Shown: positions 42,669 through 51,410 of the stretch, in pieces
How the letters are laid out: each line of letters begins with the position of its first letter
Position numbering within the stretch: the stretch's first letter is position 1
Source of the DNA: Streptomyces odontomachi
Lineage (GTDB): Bacteria > Actinomycetota > Actinomycetes > Streptomycetales > Streptomycetaceae
NCBI RefSeq assembly: GCF_024435355.1
Contig: NZ_JAMJWG010000012.1
Span: forward strand, 186,001 to 250,000
Direction: 5' to 3'
Length of the DNA stretch: 64,000 nt
Position numbers and translations under genes: made by a program
The notes under the pieces: model-generated
What the model was told of the DNA's origin: nothing
Database searches by the model: none
The model's input: only the letters and a program-made list of their open reading frames with translations

Positions 42669-43928
42669 ATGGAGGGGAACCAAAAACTCAGGCAGCGCAT
42701 GACCGAGGCGGGTTTCACCCAGGCCGGCCTGGCGGAGGCGGTGAACGCGCGCCTGCGGGACGCGGGCCACGAAGGAACGGTCAGCGAGCGGACGGTGCGC
42801 TATTGGCTGACCGGAAAGACGCTGTGCCCGTACCCTCGGCAACGGGAAGCCTTAGAAGCGGTGTTCGGATGCACTGCTGCTGATCTGGGGTTCACCCCGC
42901 CACGCGGGAGGGGTGACCCGGCCACTTCAACGGAGGATTCCGTGCGGCGTCGTCACTTTCTCACCACGACGGCAGGCACCGGCGCTGCCGTTGCGCCCCT
43001 TCTGGCACGGCCTGGTGTGGGTACGTCCGATGTGATCAAGCTCCAGAAGGACCTTGACACAATGATGTTCCTCGACCAACGGCAGGGCGGGAACGGTTCG
43101 TTGGAACGCAGGGCCATGTCCGGCGCAGGAACGGCATTGGAGCTACAGAAGCGGGGGGCCACCCAGCGCATTCGACAACGTCTGTATGGAGTAGCGGCGG
43201 GATACTTGGCGACAGCAGCATGGTCCGCCATTGATGACCGATGCTTGGATCGGGCTCAGCAACACCTGGACCAGGCCCTGAATCTGGCGGGCCTGGCCAA
43301 CGACTCCTCGACGGAATTTCAGCTGTGGAACCTGCGCGCCATGCTCGCTCGTCAGCGCTGCCAATACCCGTTGGCCGTGGACGCCGCCTACGCTGCGCAG
43401 TCGACGTCTGTGGCACGCCGAGATCCGTTCTTCGGGTCGCTCGCCCATGCTCGCATCGCTGTCGGCCACTCGTACCTCGGTGATCGCAAAACTGCCACGC
43501 GCTATCTCGGCCACGCAGAAGAAGCCTTCAGCAAGATCGACCCGCCCCTGCCCCGACCGGCTTGGAGCGGTTTCTACAGTGGTGCCGAGCTGTATTCCAT
43601 CGGCACAGTTGTACATGATCGCGTGGGTGACCCTGTCACTGCTGAAGCATACGGGCACAGGGCATTGGCCAGCCTGCCGGAGCAGTTTCGTCGCAATCGC
43701 GCCCTGGCCACAACAGAAGTCGCGCTGACCCAACTCCACCAAAAAGACGTGGACCAAGCCTGTTCGACTGCCTCCGAAGTCTTTGCCTTGATGTCTGGGC
43801 AGCACCTTCCAGGGCGACTGCGTTCCAGGCTGGGTGACTACTACCGGGATCTCATTACCCTCGCGCCAACCAACGTCACCGCACGCGAGTGGGGCGACCG
43901 CTATCGAGCCGAATGGAGTCGAGCTTGA
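42669..43928 (+). CDS. HTH (XRE-like)/TPR transcriptional regulator with TTA codon
   Basis: 419 residues. The N-terminal HTH reads MTEAGFTQAGLAEAVNAR...SERTVRYWLTG (about residues 10-55). A twin-arginine-like segment RRRHFLTTTAGTGAAVAPLLA sits internally (about 98-118), a known oddity of this family, and the rest is TPR-like helices. A TTA codon (residue 62, 42852-42854) makes translation depend on bldA tRNA. Many other codons are A/T-ending, so this gene and the next are less GC-rich than the surroundings. It is coupled to the GNAT gene by a 4-bp overlap. Confidence 0.85.
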   Translation: MEGNQKLRQRMTEAGFTQAGLAEAVNARLRDAGHEGTVSERTVRYWLTGKTLCPYPRQREALEAVFGCTAADLGFTPPRGRGDPATSTEDSVRRRHFLTTTAGTGAAVAPLLARPGVGTSDVIKLQKDLDTMMFLDQRQGGNGSLERRAMSGAGTALELQKRGATQRIRQRLYGVAAGYLATAAWSAIDDRCLDRAQQHLDQALNLAGLANDSSTEFQLWNLRAMLARQRCQYPLAVDAAYAAQSTSVARRDPFFGSLAHARIAVGHSYLGDRKTATRYLGHAEEAFSKIDPPLPRPAWSGFYSGAELYSIGTVVHDRVGDPVTAEAYGHRALASLPEQFRRNRALATTEVALTQLHQKDVDQACSTASEVFALMSGQHLPGRLRSRLGDYYRDLITLAPTNVTAREWGDRYRAEWSRA

Positions 43929-44452
43929 CCACCGTTGAAGTGGACGTACGGCACTTCACCCACGGGGACCTTCCAAGAATCCGGCAGATCCTCTTGGACG
44001 TACATGCAGATACGTATGCGGAAGACCCCGATGAGTTCCACGACCGCTTCCCATGGTTCGTCGACCATTGGGGCAGCAACCCAGGTTTTTCGTGCACGCT
44101 CGGTTACGAAGGGAACGAGCCCGTAGGATTTGCCTACGGGGCCCCAGCTACTCCGGATCGAGAGTGGTGGCGCGAGCACATAAATCCTGCACCGGAGAAA
44201 AGTTGCACCTTCTCCGTATCCGAACTCATGGTCCGACCAAGGTGGCGCAAGACAGGAACGGCCAAGCTGCTGCATCACGCATTGCTGAACAGTCGGGAGG
44301 ACGACCTGGCAGTACTTCTGGTGGACGCCACCCATCCCAAGGTCCAGAAACTCTACGAATCCTGGGGATACCGCAAAGTCGGCGAACAGCAGCCTTTCCC
44401 TGACTCCCCCGTGTACTCAGTAATGCTGGCCGAACTTCCGCTACCGACCTGA
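43925..44452 (+). CDS. GNAT-family N-acetyltransferase
   Basis: 175 residues. Acetyl-CoA site VSELMVRPRWRKTGTAKLLHHALL; C-terminal YESWGYRKVGEQQPFPDSPVYSVMLAEL. I choose the TTG at 43925, which overlaps the regulator's stop (TTGA) and has GGAG 6 nt upstream; an ATG at 43913 lacks such a site. Coupled to the HTH/TPR regulator. Substrate unknown. Confidence 0.85.
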   Translation: MTTVEVDVRHFTHGDLPRIRQILLDVHADTYAEDPDEFHDRFPWFVDHWGSNPGFSCTLGYEGNEPVGFAYGAPATPDREWWREHINPAPEKSCTFSVSELMVRPRWRKTGTAKLLHHALLNSREDDLAVLLVDATHPKVQKLYESWGYRKVGEQQPFPDSPVYSVMLAELPLPT

Positions 44453-44513
44453 GCACCGCTCACACCACGAGGTGCCCGCTTGGCGGTTCAGCCTCCGGCG
44501 TGACTGACGCAGG

Positions 44514-45257
44514 TCAGGCGTCCGCCACCAGAAGCCGATACCCGACATCAACGCTGTCGAGCCCCAGCAGGTCTGCGTGACGGCGATGCCACCGGCCGGT
44601 TGCGAGGTCGTCGTTGAGCCTTGCCAGGCCGGGGGCGAGGGCGTCTTCCGGGGTCTGGGCGAGCATGGAGCTTCCGGCGCGTACCTGAGGATCGAGGTAG
44701 GCGTGGGGTCGGCGCCAGTAGGCCGCACCGAATCCGTCCCGGCAGTCGTGGGGGACGTGGAGGGGCTCTTCGTGCGCTCCGCCGAGCAGGGTGGCCAGCC
44801 GATCGATCGGGGTGGCGCGGGTGTCGTCGAAGGCGGCGACCTGGGGCAGGTACTCGCGCACGAGCCAGAACCGCTCGCGGAAGATCTGCTGGTCCCAGGT
44901 CAGGATGACGATGCGGTGGCGGGCGACCCGGCGGAGTTCGGCGATGCCGGCTGCGAGGTCACTCCAGTGGTGGACGGTCAGCAATGCCATGACGGCATCG
45001 GCGGCGTTGTCGCGCAGCGGAAGACGTTCGGCGCATGCGCGCACGGCGGGCGCGGAGCCGGGTGGGCGCTGGGCGATCATGACGTGGCTGGGCTCGACGG
45101 CGAGAACCGTCTGCGGTGGCTCGTAGGAGCCGGCGCCCGCTCCTACATTGATCACGTCCGTGACGTTCCCGAGCGCGGCGTGGATCTGAGCCGCGATCCG
45201 CGGATCCGTCTGTCGGGTCCGGCTGTATGTCGCGCCGAGCGTGTCATAGGTGGCCAT
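44514..45257 (-). CDS. class I SAM-dependent methyltransferase
   Basis: 247 residues, UbiE/Methyltransf_11-like. SAM loop VINVGAGAGSYE, acidic residue in LAVEPSHVMIAQ, and motif ALLTVHHWSDLAAGIAELRRVAR. Substrate unknown; small-molecule methylation is likely. The ATG at 45257 has only a weak ribosome site. It is divergent from the AAA ATPase gene (158 bp), and an AT-rich palindrome cluster lies close to the latter's start. Confidence 0.87.
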   Translation of the reverse strand: MATYDTLGATYSRTRQTDPRIAAQIHAALGNVTDVINVGAGAGSYEPPQTVLAVEPSHVMIAQRPPGSAPAVRACAERLPLRDNAADAVMALLTVHHWSDLAAGIAELRRVARHRIVILTWDQQIFRERFWLVREYLPQVAAFDDTRATPIDRLATLLGGAHEEPLHVPHDCRDGFGAAYWRRPHAYLDPQVRAGSSMLAQTPEDALAPGLARLNDDLATGRWHRRHADLLGLDSVDVGYRLLVADA

Positions 45258-45371
45258 GAGGCTCAGTATGCGGAGATGGCTCCGCGCCGGAGCCGCTCTT
45301 GCGCGGCAGCCGGTGGTTGTGTGGAGCCCGCGAGCCAAAGACCGCCCGCGCAAGGCGGAAACTCGCATCGA

Positions 45372-45412
45372 GGATAGTATCATCGATGATAGTTACATTG
45401 AGGATACTATCC
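45372..45412. promoter_or_regulatory. AT-rich nested palindromes over the ATPase promoter
   Basis: Outer arms GGATAGTATC (45372-45381) and GATACTATCC (45403-45412) are perfect inverted repeats. TATCATCGATGATA (45378-45391) is a perfect 14-bp palindrome, and a third GATAGT half-site is at 45388-45393. The right arm contains TACTAT, a plausible -10 ending 5 nt before the GTG at 45416. Bound protein would block transcription. Confidence 0.65.
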
Positions 45413-45415
45413 AGG

Positions 45416-46846
45416 GTGAGGCGCGTGGACGGATTCATCGGGCGGCGGACCGAGCTCCGCATGCTGGACGACCTGCTCAGCGATGTCGCGGCGGGTGGGC
45501 GCAACGGGCGGCCGGGCCGCGCGGTACTGGTTCGGGGCAGGCGGCGGGTCGGGAAGTCACGGCTGGTGGAGGAGTTCCTGGACAGGGCGCGGGTGCCTCA
45601 TGTCTTCTTCACCGCGGTCGGCGGGTCCCGGGAAGAGGACCTCGCGGGCTTTGCCTCGGAGGTGGCCGCGTCCGACCTGCCCGACGCGCACCGTTTCGAG
45701 GACTTCGCCGCCCCGCAGACGTGGGACGCGGCGCTGAGGCTGCTCGCCTCCGCGCTGCCGACCGACACGCCCAGCATCGTGGTGCTCGACGAGATGCCCT
45801 ACCTCGTACGCGAGGACCCGAGCTTCGAAGGCGCCTTGCAGAAGGTGTTCGACCGGGAGCTCTCGCGGCTTCCCGTGCTGCTCGTCCTCATCGGCTCGGA
45901 CGTCGCGATGATGGAGCAGCTGAACACCTACGGGCGGCCCTTCTACCAGCGCGGCACCGAGATGATCGTGCCGCCGCTCACCCCGCGCGACGTCGCCGAC
46001 ATGCTGGACCTGGCGCCGGCCGACGCCTTCGATGCCTACCTCGTGTCCGGTGGGCTCCCGCTCATCCTGGAGGAGTGGCCCCGTGGCGCCGGATTGTGGG
46101 ACTACCTGGAACTCGCGCTGCGGCGGCCCACCTCCGCCCTGCTGGTCAGCGGCGAGCGCGCGCTGGCCGCCGAGTTCCCCACGGAGGCCCAGGCCCGTAC
46201 GGTCCTCGGTGCCATCGGGCACGGCGAGCGTACCTTCACCCTCATCGGCCGCGCCGCGGGCGGGCTCCACCCGACGTCGCTCAAACGGTCTCTGGAGCTC
46301 CTCGTCGGACGGCGGGTGGTGGCCGCCGATGTGCCGCTGTCCACCCAGCCGAGCCGTGAGACGCGGTACCGCGTGGAGGACCCGTACCTGCGGTTCTGGC
46401 TCTCCTTCGTGGGGCCGGGCATCCCCGCCGTCGAACGGGGCCGCGGCGATCGGGTACTCGACACGATTCGCACCGGCTGGACGTCGTGGCGCGGGCGGGC
46501 CGTCGAACCCGTCGTCCGGGAGGCCCTGTGGCGCCTCGCCGACGACCTCCTCCCCCACGGCACCTCCGCCGTCGGCGGCTTCTGGACGCGGACCAACGAT
46601 CCCGAGATCGACCTGGTGGGCGCGGACCGTGCCCCGATCGCGAAGAAGATCACGTTCGTCGGCTCCATCAAGTGGCTGGAGCGCAAGCCCTTCGACCACC
46701 GCGACCTTGCACGGCTCATCACCCACCGCGGCCAGTTGCCCGGCGCCGACGACGACACCCCGCTGTTCGCCGTCACCCGCAGCGGCTGCACCGCCGAGGG
46801 AGTCCGGGCGGTCGCTCCGGAGGAGTTGCTGTCGGCCTGGGCGTGA
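45416..46846 (+). CDS. AAA ATPase with C-terminal DUF234/PD-(D/E)XK-like domain
   Basis: 476 residues. An archaeal-type ATPase core: Walker A VLVRGRRRVGKSRL (Lys47), Walker B SIVVLDEMPYL (Asp125, Glu126), sensor LIGSDVAMM, then a winged-helix region ending YRVEDPYLRFWLSFV. The C-terminus has DPEIDLVG (Glu397, Asp399) and GSIKW (Lys419), the spacing of a PD-(D/E)XK nuclease-like fold as in DUF234. Start GTG 45416 or 45425. Family function is poorly understood; toxin or mobile-element roles have been suggested. The adjacent nested operator implies tight control. Confidence 0.85.
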   Translation: MRRVDGFIGRRTELRMLDDLLSDVAAGGRNGRPGRAVLVRGRRRVGKSRLVEEFLDRARVPHVFFTAVGGSREEDLAGFASEVAASDLPDAHRFEDFAAPQTWDAALRLLASALPTDTPSIVVLDEMPYLVREDPSFEGALQKVFDRELSRLPVLLVLIGSDVAMMEQLNTYGRPFYQRGTEMIVPPLTPRDVADMLDLAPADAFDAYLVSGGLPLILEEWPRGAGLWDYLELALRRPTSALLVSGERALAAEFPTEAQARTVLGAIGHGERTFTLIGRAAGGLHPTSLKRSLELLVGRRVVAADVPLSTQPSRETRYRVEDPYLRFWLSFVGPGIPAVERGRGDRVLDTIRTGWTSWRGRAVEPVVREALWRLADDLLPHGTSAVGGFWTRTNDPEIDLVGADRAPIAKKITFVGSIKWLERKPFDHRDLARLITHRGQLPGADDDTPLFAVTRSGCTAEGVRAVAPEELLSAWA

Positions 46847-46945
46847 CGGCCGTTGCGGCAGGACGGAGCGCAGGCCGGCGGGGGAGCGCGGGGACGGCGC
46901 CCGGGGCGGTCGCCCAAGGCGACCCTGGAGGCTCGGCGGCGGGGC

Positions 46946-48223
46946 TCACGTAATGGCGCCGCCGTGCAGGAGTACCGGTACCGCCCGGTGTCCGCTGGTG
47001 ATGAACGACTCCGCGGGGCGCAGCTCGGACGGCGGTACCGCGAGGGTCATTCGGGGGAAGCGGGCGAACAGGCCCCGTAGCGCGGTGACGGCTTCCAGGC
47101 GGGCGAGAGGGGCGCCGAGGCAGGTGTGGACGCCGTGGCCGAAGGCGAGATGGGTCTTGAGGCGGCGGGTGAGGTCGAAGGCGTCGGCGGTCGGGCCGTG
47201 CAGGTTCGGGTGGCTGCTGGCCGCCGCGTAGGAGGCGAGGATGGCGTCGCCCTTGCGGATCACCGGGACGCCGGAGCGGCCGGGGAGCGGGATGTCCTCG
47301 ACGGCGTAGCGCATGGGCACGTAGACGACGGGGGTGGCGTAGCGCAGGGTCTCCTCGACGGCGTCCTCCCAGGTGGCGCCTCCGGTGCGCAGCAGGGTGC
47401 GCTGGTCGGGGTGGGTGAGGAGGGCGGTGATGCTCTGGTCGAGGAGGTTGGCGGTGGTCTCGTAGCCCGCGCTGACGACGAGCAGCAGGGTGCCGATGAG
47501 TTCGGCCTCGGTGAGCGACGAGCCGTCCTCGTCACGGGTGGCGATGAGAACGGAGGTGAGGTCGTCGCCGGGCTCCGCCCGCTTCTCGGCGACCAGGTCG
47601 GCCAGCAGGTGCTGCGCCTCCGCCCTGGCTGCCTCGGTGACCGCGGGGGCGAGCGTGGTGTTGAAGACGGTGTCGACGGTGCGGCGGAATTCGGCACGGT
47701 ACCGCTCCGGGAGCCCCATCAGTTCGCTGATGACCTGGATGGGCAGCGGGAACGCGAAGTGCTCGCGCAGGTCGACCGGTTCGCCGGCGGGCCGGGCGGC
47801 GAGTTCGTCGAGGAGGGCGTCGGTGATCCGCTCGACGCGTGGGGTGAGGTCGGCCATGCGGCGCGCGGTGAAGGCGGGGCTGATCAGGCGGCGCAGCCGC
47901 CGGTGGTCGTCTCCGTAGGCGGTGAACATGTTGTCCGTGGCGACCCAGAAGGCGAGCGGCCAGGAGCCGACGTCGTCGGGGAACAGCGGCCAGTGCCGGC
48001 GGGCGTCCTTGGAGACCCGGGGGTCGGTGAGCAGGCGTCTGAGCAGGTCGGGGTCGGTGACCGCCCACGCCTCGACCCCCAGCACGTCGACCTTGGCCAG
48101 CGGGCCGCGGGCGCGCAACGCGGCGTCCTCGCCGGCCCGGTCGGCTCCGGCGGGATCCAGGACGAGGGCGGGGGGCGTGTTCTCTTCGCTGCCGCGGGTC
48201 TCCGCGGCGTCGGTCCGGTCCAT
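46946..48223 (-). CDS. cytochrome P450
   Basis: 425 residues. Heme motif FGHGVHTCLG with Cys368; I-helix LLLVVSAGYETTANLL; ExxR in EETLRYATP; C-terminus typical of CYP105/107-like bacterial enzymes, though I cannot assign the family. The ATG at 48223 has a GGAG site. No ferredoxin gene is adjacent; the nearest is at 10.5 kb. Probably hydroxylates a small molecule or natural product. Confidence 0.94.
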   Translation of the reverse strand: MDRTDAAETRGSEENTPPALVLDPAGADRAGEDAALRARGPLAKVDVLGVEAWAVTDPDLLRRLLTDPRVSKDARRHWPLFPDDVGSWPLAFWVATDNMFTAYGDDHRRLRRLISPAFTARRMADLTPRVERITDALLDELAARPAGEPVDLREHFAFPLPIQVISELMGLPERYRAEFRRTVDTVFNTTLAPAVTEAARAEAQHLLADLVAEKRAEPGDDLTSVLIATRDEDGSSLTEAELIGTLLLVVSAGYETTANLLDQSITALLTHPDQRTLLRTGGATWEDAVEETLRYATPVVYVPMRYAVEDIPLPGRSGVPVIRKGDAILASYAAASSHPNLHGPTADAFDLTRRLKTHLAFGHGVHTCLGAPLARLEAVTALRGLFARFPRMTLAVPPSELRPAESFITSGHRAVPVLLHGGAIT

Positions 48224-48509
48224 GACGGCTCCGTCCTCATGGCTTCGTACGGGGTGGGGCACTTCCCAGGATGGCGGTCGCGGCCGGACGGGGACAGCGG
48301 GCGTCGGCCGGCAGACGACGTCATCGGCCTCATGCTGCCTCTGGTGACGCGGATATGCCGCGCGAATGGCCGGATCCCGACGGCCCCGACCCCTGGGAAG
48401 GGGTATGGACAGATCGGCTGGGTCATCGGGTGGGGCGTGCGGGTGTCCAGCGGACCACAACCTGGAATTGATGGGGCGTCATCTTTCTGGAACCGTCGGG
48501 GGGCAGCGC
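48224..48509. promoter_or_regulatory. divergent intergenic region
   Basis: About 290 bp between the P450 and the membrane-anchored protein genes; no motif or gene recognised. Confidence 0.3.
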
Positions 48510-49253
48510 GTGACGGAGGACAGAGACGAGCAGGGGTATCGGCGGCGGCACAACCAATGGATGGTCTTCTGGACCGCCATCGGTGCCGTGGCCACGATCG
48601 GCAGCGCGGTCGTCGCCGTGTACCTGAGCACGGCGGCCGGTGATCACGACCGAGGTGCCGACGCCGCGGTCACGCCGATCGGCACGGCCACCTCGCCCCC
48701 GCCGAAGTCACCGGAGCCACCGCCTTCGGAGTCCCCGTCGCCGTCGAACTCGCCGCCGTCCTCGCCGTCACCGCCGTCCCCGTCAGCGTCCGACGTGCCG
48801 CTTGCCGTGAGCGAGACCAGGCTGGCGGGGCGCCTGAAAGAGTCCGGATTCGAGTGCAGGACGATCAGCGATCGTGCGGGTCGGGCGCGGAAGGCGCTCG
48901 CCTCTCTGGTCTGCACCGACGGCAGGGCCGACCCGGGTGACAACGTGGACGCCCTCAGTTTCGGATCGCTGGCGGACCTCAAGGAGTTCATGGACCTGGA
49001 GAGACAGCGCGCGAGGGACTCCGCGGGGACGCCGGGCTCGTACCTGGACTCCTACACGTGGCAGACGGGCAATCGGGTCGGCGAGGAGGTCTACTTCTAC
49101 GGCAACGTGGGGCAGGACTCCTGGGAGCACATCGTCGTGGCCGCCTACGAAGAGGACGAGTTCGTCGCCCGGTACGGCCAGTACTTCGCCATTCTGGCCG
49201 ACGACCCCGACAAGGGCCGGCTGCGGTCGTGGTGGAGCGGTAAACCCATCTGA
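48510..49253 (+). CDS. membrane-anchored hypothetical protein
   Basis: 247 residues. A short cytoplasmic N-terminus, one membrane segment (about 18-40, VFWTAIGAVATIGSAVVAVYL), a Pro/Ser-rich linker of about 40 residues (repeated SP/PPS), then an extracytoplasmic domain with two Cys (FECRT, LVCTDG) likely to form a disulfide. GTG 48510 after a GGGGGG site is preferred over ATG 48471. I recognise no domain. Confidence 0.7.
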   Translation: MTEDRDEQGYRRRHNQWMVFWTAIGAVATIGSAVVAVYLSTAAGDHDRGADAAVTPIGTATSPPPKSPEPPPSESPSPSNSPPSSPSPPSPSASDVPLAVSETRLAGRLKESGFECRTISDRAGRARKALASLVCTDGRADPGDNVDALSFGSLADLKEFMDLERQRARDSAGTPGSYLDSYTWQTGNRVGEEVYFYGNVGQDSWEHIVVAAYEEDEFVARYGQYFAILADDPDKGRLRSWWSGKPI

Positions 49254-49269
49254 CTCCGGGGCCGTGGCA

Positions 49270-50103
49270 TCACGGTGTGCACAACCGGTCCAGTGCCGAC
49301 TGGCTCTCGTCGTCCGCGGCGCGGAAGATCACCAATCGCTGATCCGGATCCTGCAACGGCGCGAGCACTTCGAAGTGCACGGCGAGCACGCCGACGTCAG
49401 GATGTCGCATCATCTTGTGCCCGCGGCCGTTGACCTCGATGTCCCGTTCGACCCACAACCGCGCGAATTCCTCGTCGCGAGCGATGCATTCGGTGATGAG
49501 GTCGGTCAGTGCCCGATCCTCCGGATGCGCGGCCCACGCGGCGCGCAGGTGGGCGATCCCCTCCCGCATGACGCGCTCCCGGTCGACGTACAACGCGCGT
49601 GTCTCCGGATGCATCAGGCACAGCCACATCGAGTTGCGCCGTACCGGGGGCAGGGTGTCGAAATCCAGCAGCAGCCTCGCCATTTCGCGGTTCCAGGCCA
49701 GGATGTCGAAGCGGTGGTTCATCAGCATGGCCGGCAACGGCGACAGGCCGGCAACCAGCCTGGCCAGCGGCGGCGCCGCGGTGGTGGCGGGCTGGTCGGC
49801 GCCGCGGGGGCGCTGCCGGGCCAGGTCGAAGAGGTAGGCGCGTTCGACGGGGGTCAGGCGCAGTGCCCGGGCCAGCGCCTCCACCACGTCCGCTGAAGGG
49901 TGCAGCCCGCGTCCCTGTTCCAACCGCACGACATAGTCGACGCTGACCCCGGCCAGTTCGGCGACCTCTTCGCGGCGCAGCCCCGGGGTCCGCCGGGCCT
50001 GCCGGCGCGACGGCAGGCCGAGGTCGCGCGGGTCCAGCCGCTCGCGCCGGCTCCGCAGGAACGCGGCCAGCTCCTGTGTCGTGTCCACCGTGTCGGTCAT
50101 CAT
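49270..50103 (-). CDS. MmyB-type HTH transcriptional regulator
   Basis: 277 residues. XRE-type HTH (RRTPGLRREEVAELAGVSVDYVVRLEQGRG, about residues 37-66) followed by the MmyB-like ligand-binding domain (AWNREMARLLLDF, WLCLMHPETRALY, HFEVLAPLQDPDQRLVIFRA). Divergent from the aldo/keto reductase (116 bp). Regulators of this family usually sit beside and control a redox enzyme. ATG at 50103 (or 50100). Confidence 0.92.
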   Translation of the reverse strand: MMTDTVDTTQELAAFLRSRRERLDPRDLGLPSRRQARRTPGLRREEVAELAGVSVDYVVRLEQGRGLHPSADVVEALARALRLTPVERAYLFDLARQRPRGADQPATTAAPPLARLVAGLSPLPAMLMNHRFDILAWNREMARLLLDFDTLPPVRRNSMWLCLMHPETRALYVDRERVMREGIAHLRAAWAAHPEDRALTDLITECIARDEEFARLWVERDIEVNGRGHKMMRHPDVGVLAVHFEVLAPLQDPDQRLVIFRAADDESQSALDRLCTP

Positions 50104-50219
50104 GGTCGTTCCAACAGCGAGGGTGGGACCGGCGTTCCCAGGAACCCCTTTCCCTTACCCAGGGATCACAGCCGTCGCAGCCTGTTCTCGACAACGGATC
50201 ACGGGCACAGGAGGACACG

Positions 50220-51284
50220 ATGTCGCTCACCCTCGACACCTACCGGCTACTGGGCCGTGCCGGGCTGCGGGTGTCACCGCTGGCGCTGGGCACGGCGACC
50301 TTCGGCACCGAGTGGGGCTGGGGCGCCGAGCAGGACGAGGCACGCAAGCTGTTCGACCGCTACGTCGAGGGCGGCGGCAACTTCATCGACACCGCCGACA
50401 CCTACACCGAGGGCAGCTCCGAGCGTCTGCTGGGCGAATTCACCCGCGACAGGCGCGAAAGCCTGGTGCTGGCCACGAAGTACACCACGCTGCGCCGGCC
50501 CGGCGACCCGAACTCCGGAGGCAGCCACCGCAAGAACCTGTTCGCCTCGGTGGAGGCGAGCCTGCGACGGCTCCGTACGGACTACATCGATCTGCTCTAC
50601 CTGCACGTGTGGGACTTCACGACATCGGTCGAGGAGATCCTGCGCGGCATGGACGACCTGGTCCGGCAGGGCAAGGTCCTGTACGTGGCGATCTGCAACG
50701 CCCCGGCCTGGCAGGTGTCGCGCATGCAGGCGATCGCCGATCTGCGGGGCTGGTCGCCGCTGGTCGCGCTACAGATCGAGTACAACCTGATCGAGCGCAC
50801 CGGGGAACGTGACCTGTTCCCGATGGCGCGGGAGATGGGGCTGGGCGTGATCCCGTACTCGCCCCTGGCCGGCGGGGTGCTCACCGGCAAGTACAGCCGC
50901 GCCGACCTGACCGCGCCGCACGTCGCATCCGACGACGGCACCCGCAGGAGCTTCAACCTCGCCCTGGGCACGCTCACCGAACGCGACATCGCCATCGCCG
51001 ATGTCGTCAAGGAGGTCGCCACCGAGCTGGGCCACACACCCGCCCAGGTCGGGCTGGCCTGGACCCTGCAAAATCCGGGCGTGACGGCACCGATCATCGG
51101 CGCCCGTACCCCCGCGCAACTGGAGGACAATCTGGGCGCCCTGGAGGTCGACCTCACCGCCGCCCAGCTGGCCCGCCTCGACGAGGCCAGCGCGACGGGG
51201 CCGGGCTTCCCGCACGCCATGCTCGCCAGCGACCACATCCGCAGGGTGACCGCGGGGGACCTGAAGATCGAAACCCGCCGCTGA
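50220..51284 (+). CDS. aldo/keto reductase
   Basis: 354-residue NADPH-dependent (beta/alpha)8 reductase. Catalytic tetrad Asp57 (NFIDTADTY), Tyr62, Lys87 (LATKY) and His129 (LYLHVWD). AGGAGG before the ATG at 50220. Target of the divergent MmyB-type regulator by context. Substrate unknown; similar proteins reduce reactive carbonyls. Confidence 0.93.
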   Translation: MSLTLDTYRLLGRAGLRVSPLALGTATFGTEWGWGAEQDEARKLFDRYVEGGGNFIDTADTYTEGSSERLLGEFTRDRRESLVLATKYTTLRRPGDPNSGGSHRKNLFASVEASLRRLRTDYIDLLYLHVWDFTTSVEEILRGMDDLVRQGKVLYVAICNAPAWQVSRMQAIADLRGWSPLVALQIEYNLIERTGERDLFPMAREMGLGVIPYSPLAGGVLTGKYSRADLTAPHVASDDGTRRSFNLALGTLTERDIAIADVVKEVATELGHTPAQVGLAWTLQNPGVTAPIIGARTPAQLEDNLGALEVDLTAAQLARLDEASATGPGFPHAMLASDHIRRVTAGDLKIETRR

Positions 51285-51333
51285 CGGGCCCCGCCACTGC
51301 CGAACCCTGCCGAACCCTGCCGCACACGCACCG

Positions 51334-51366
51334 GCGCCCGCCGTGCCACACGGACACGACGGGCGC
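51334..51366. terminator. bidirectional hairpin terminator
   Basis: 12-bp arms (GCGCCCGCCGTG at 51334-51345 against 51355-51366, one mismatch that pairs as a G-U wobble on one strand) between convergent aldo/keto reductase and typA. Confidence 0.7.
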
Positions 51367-51410
51367 TGTCAGGACGGGACGGGCAACCGTGGCGAACGGT
51401 GCCGACCCCC

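Noticed and set aside
42589..42699. Possible 36-residue leader peptide (ATG after AAGGAAAGTGG) overlapping the HTH/TPR start
   Set aside because: No conservation evidence and no regulatory sequence pattern; kept only as a remark.
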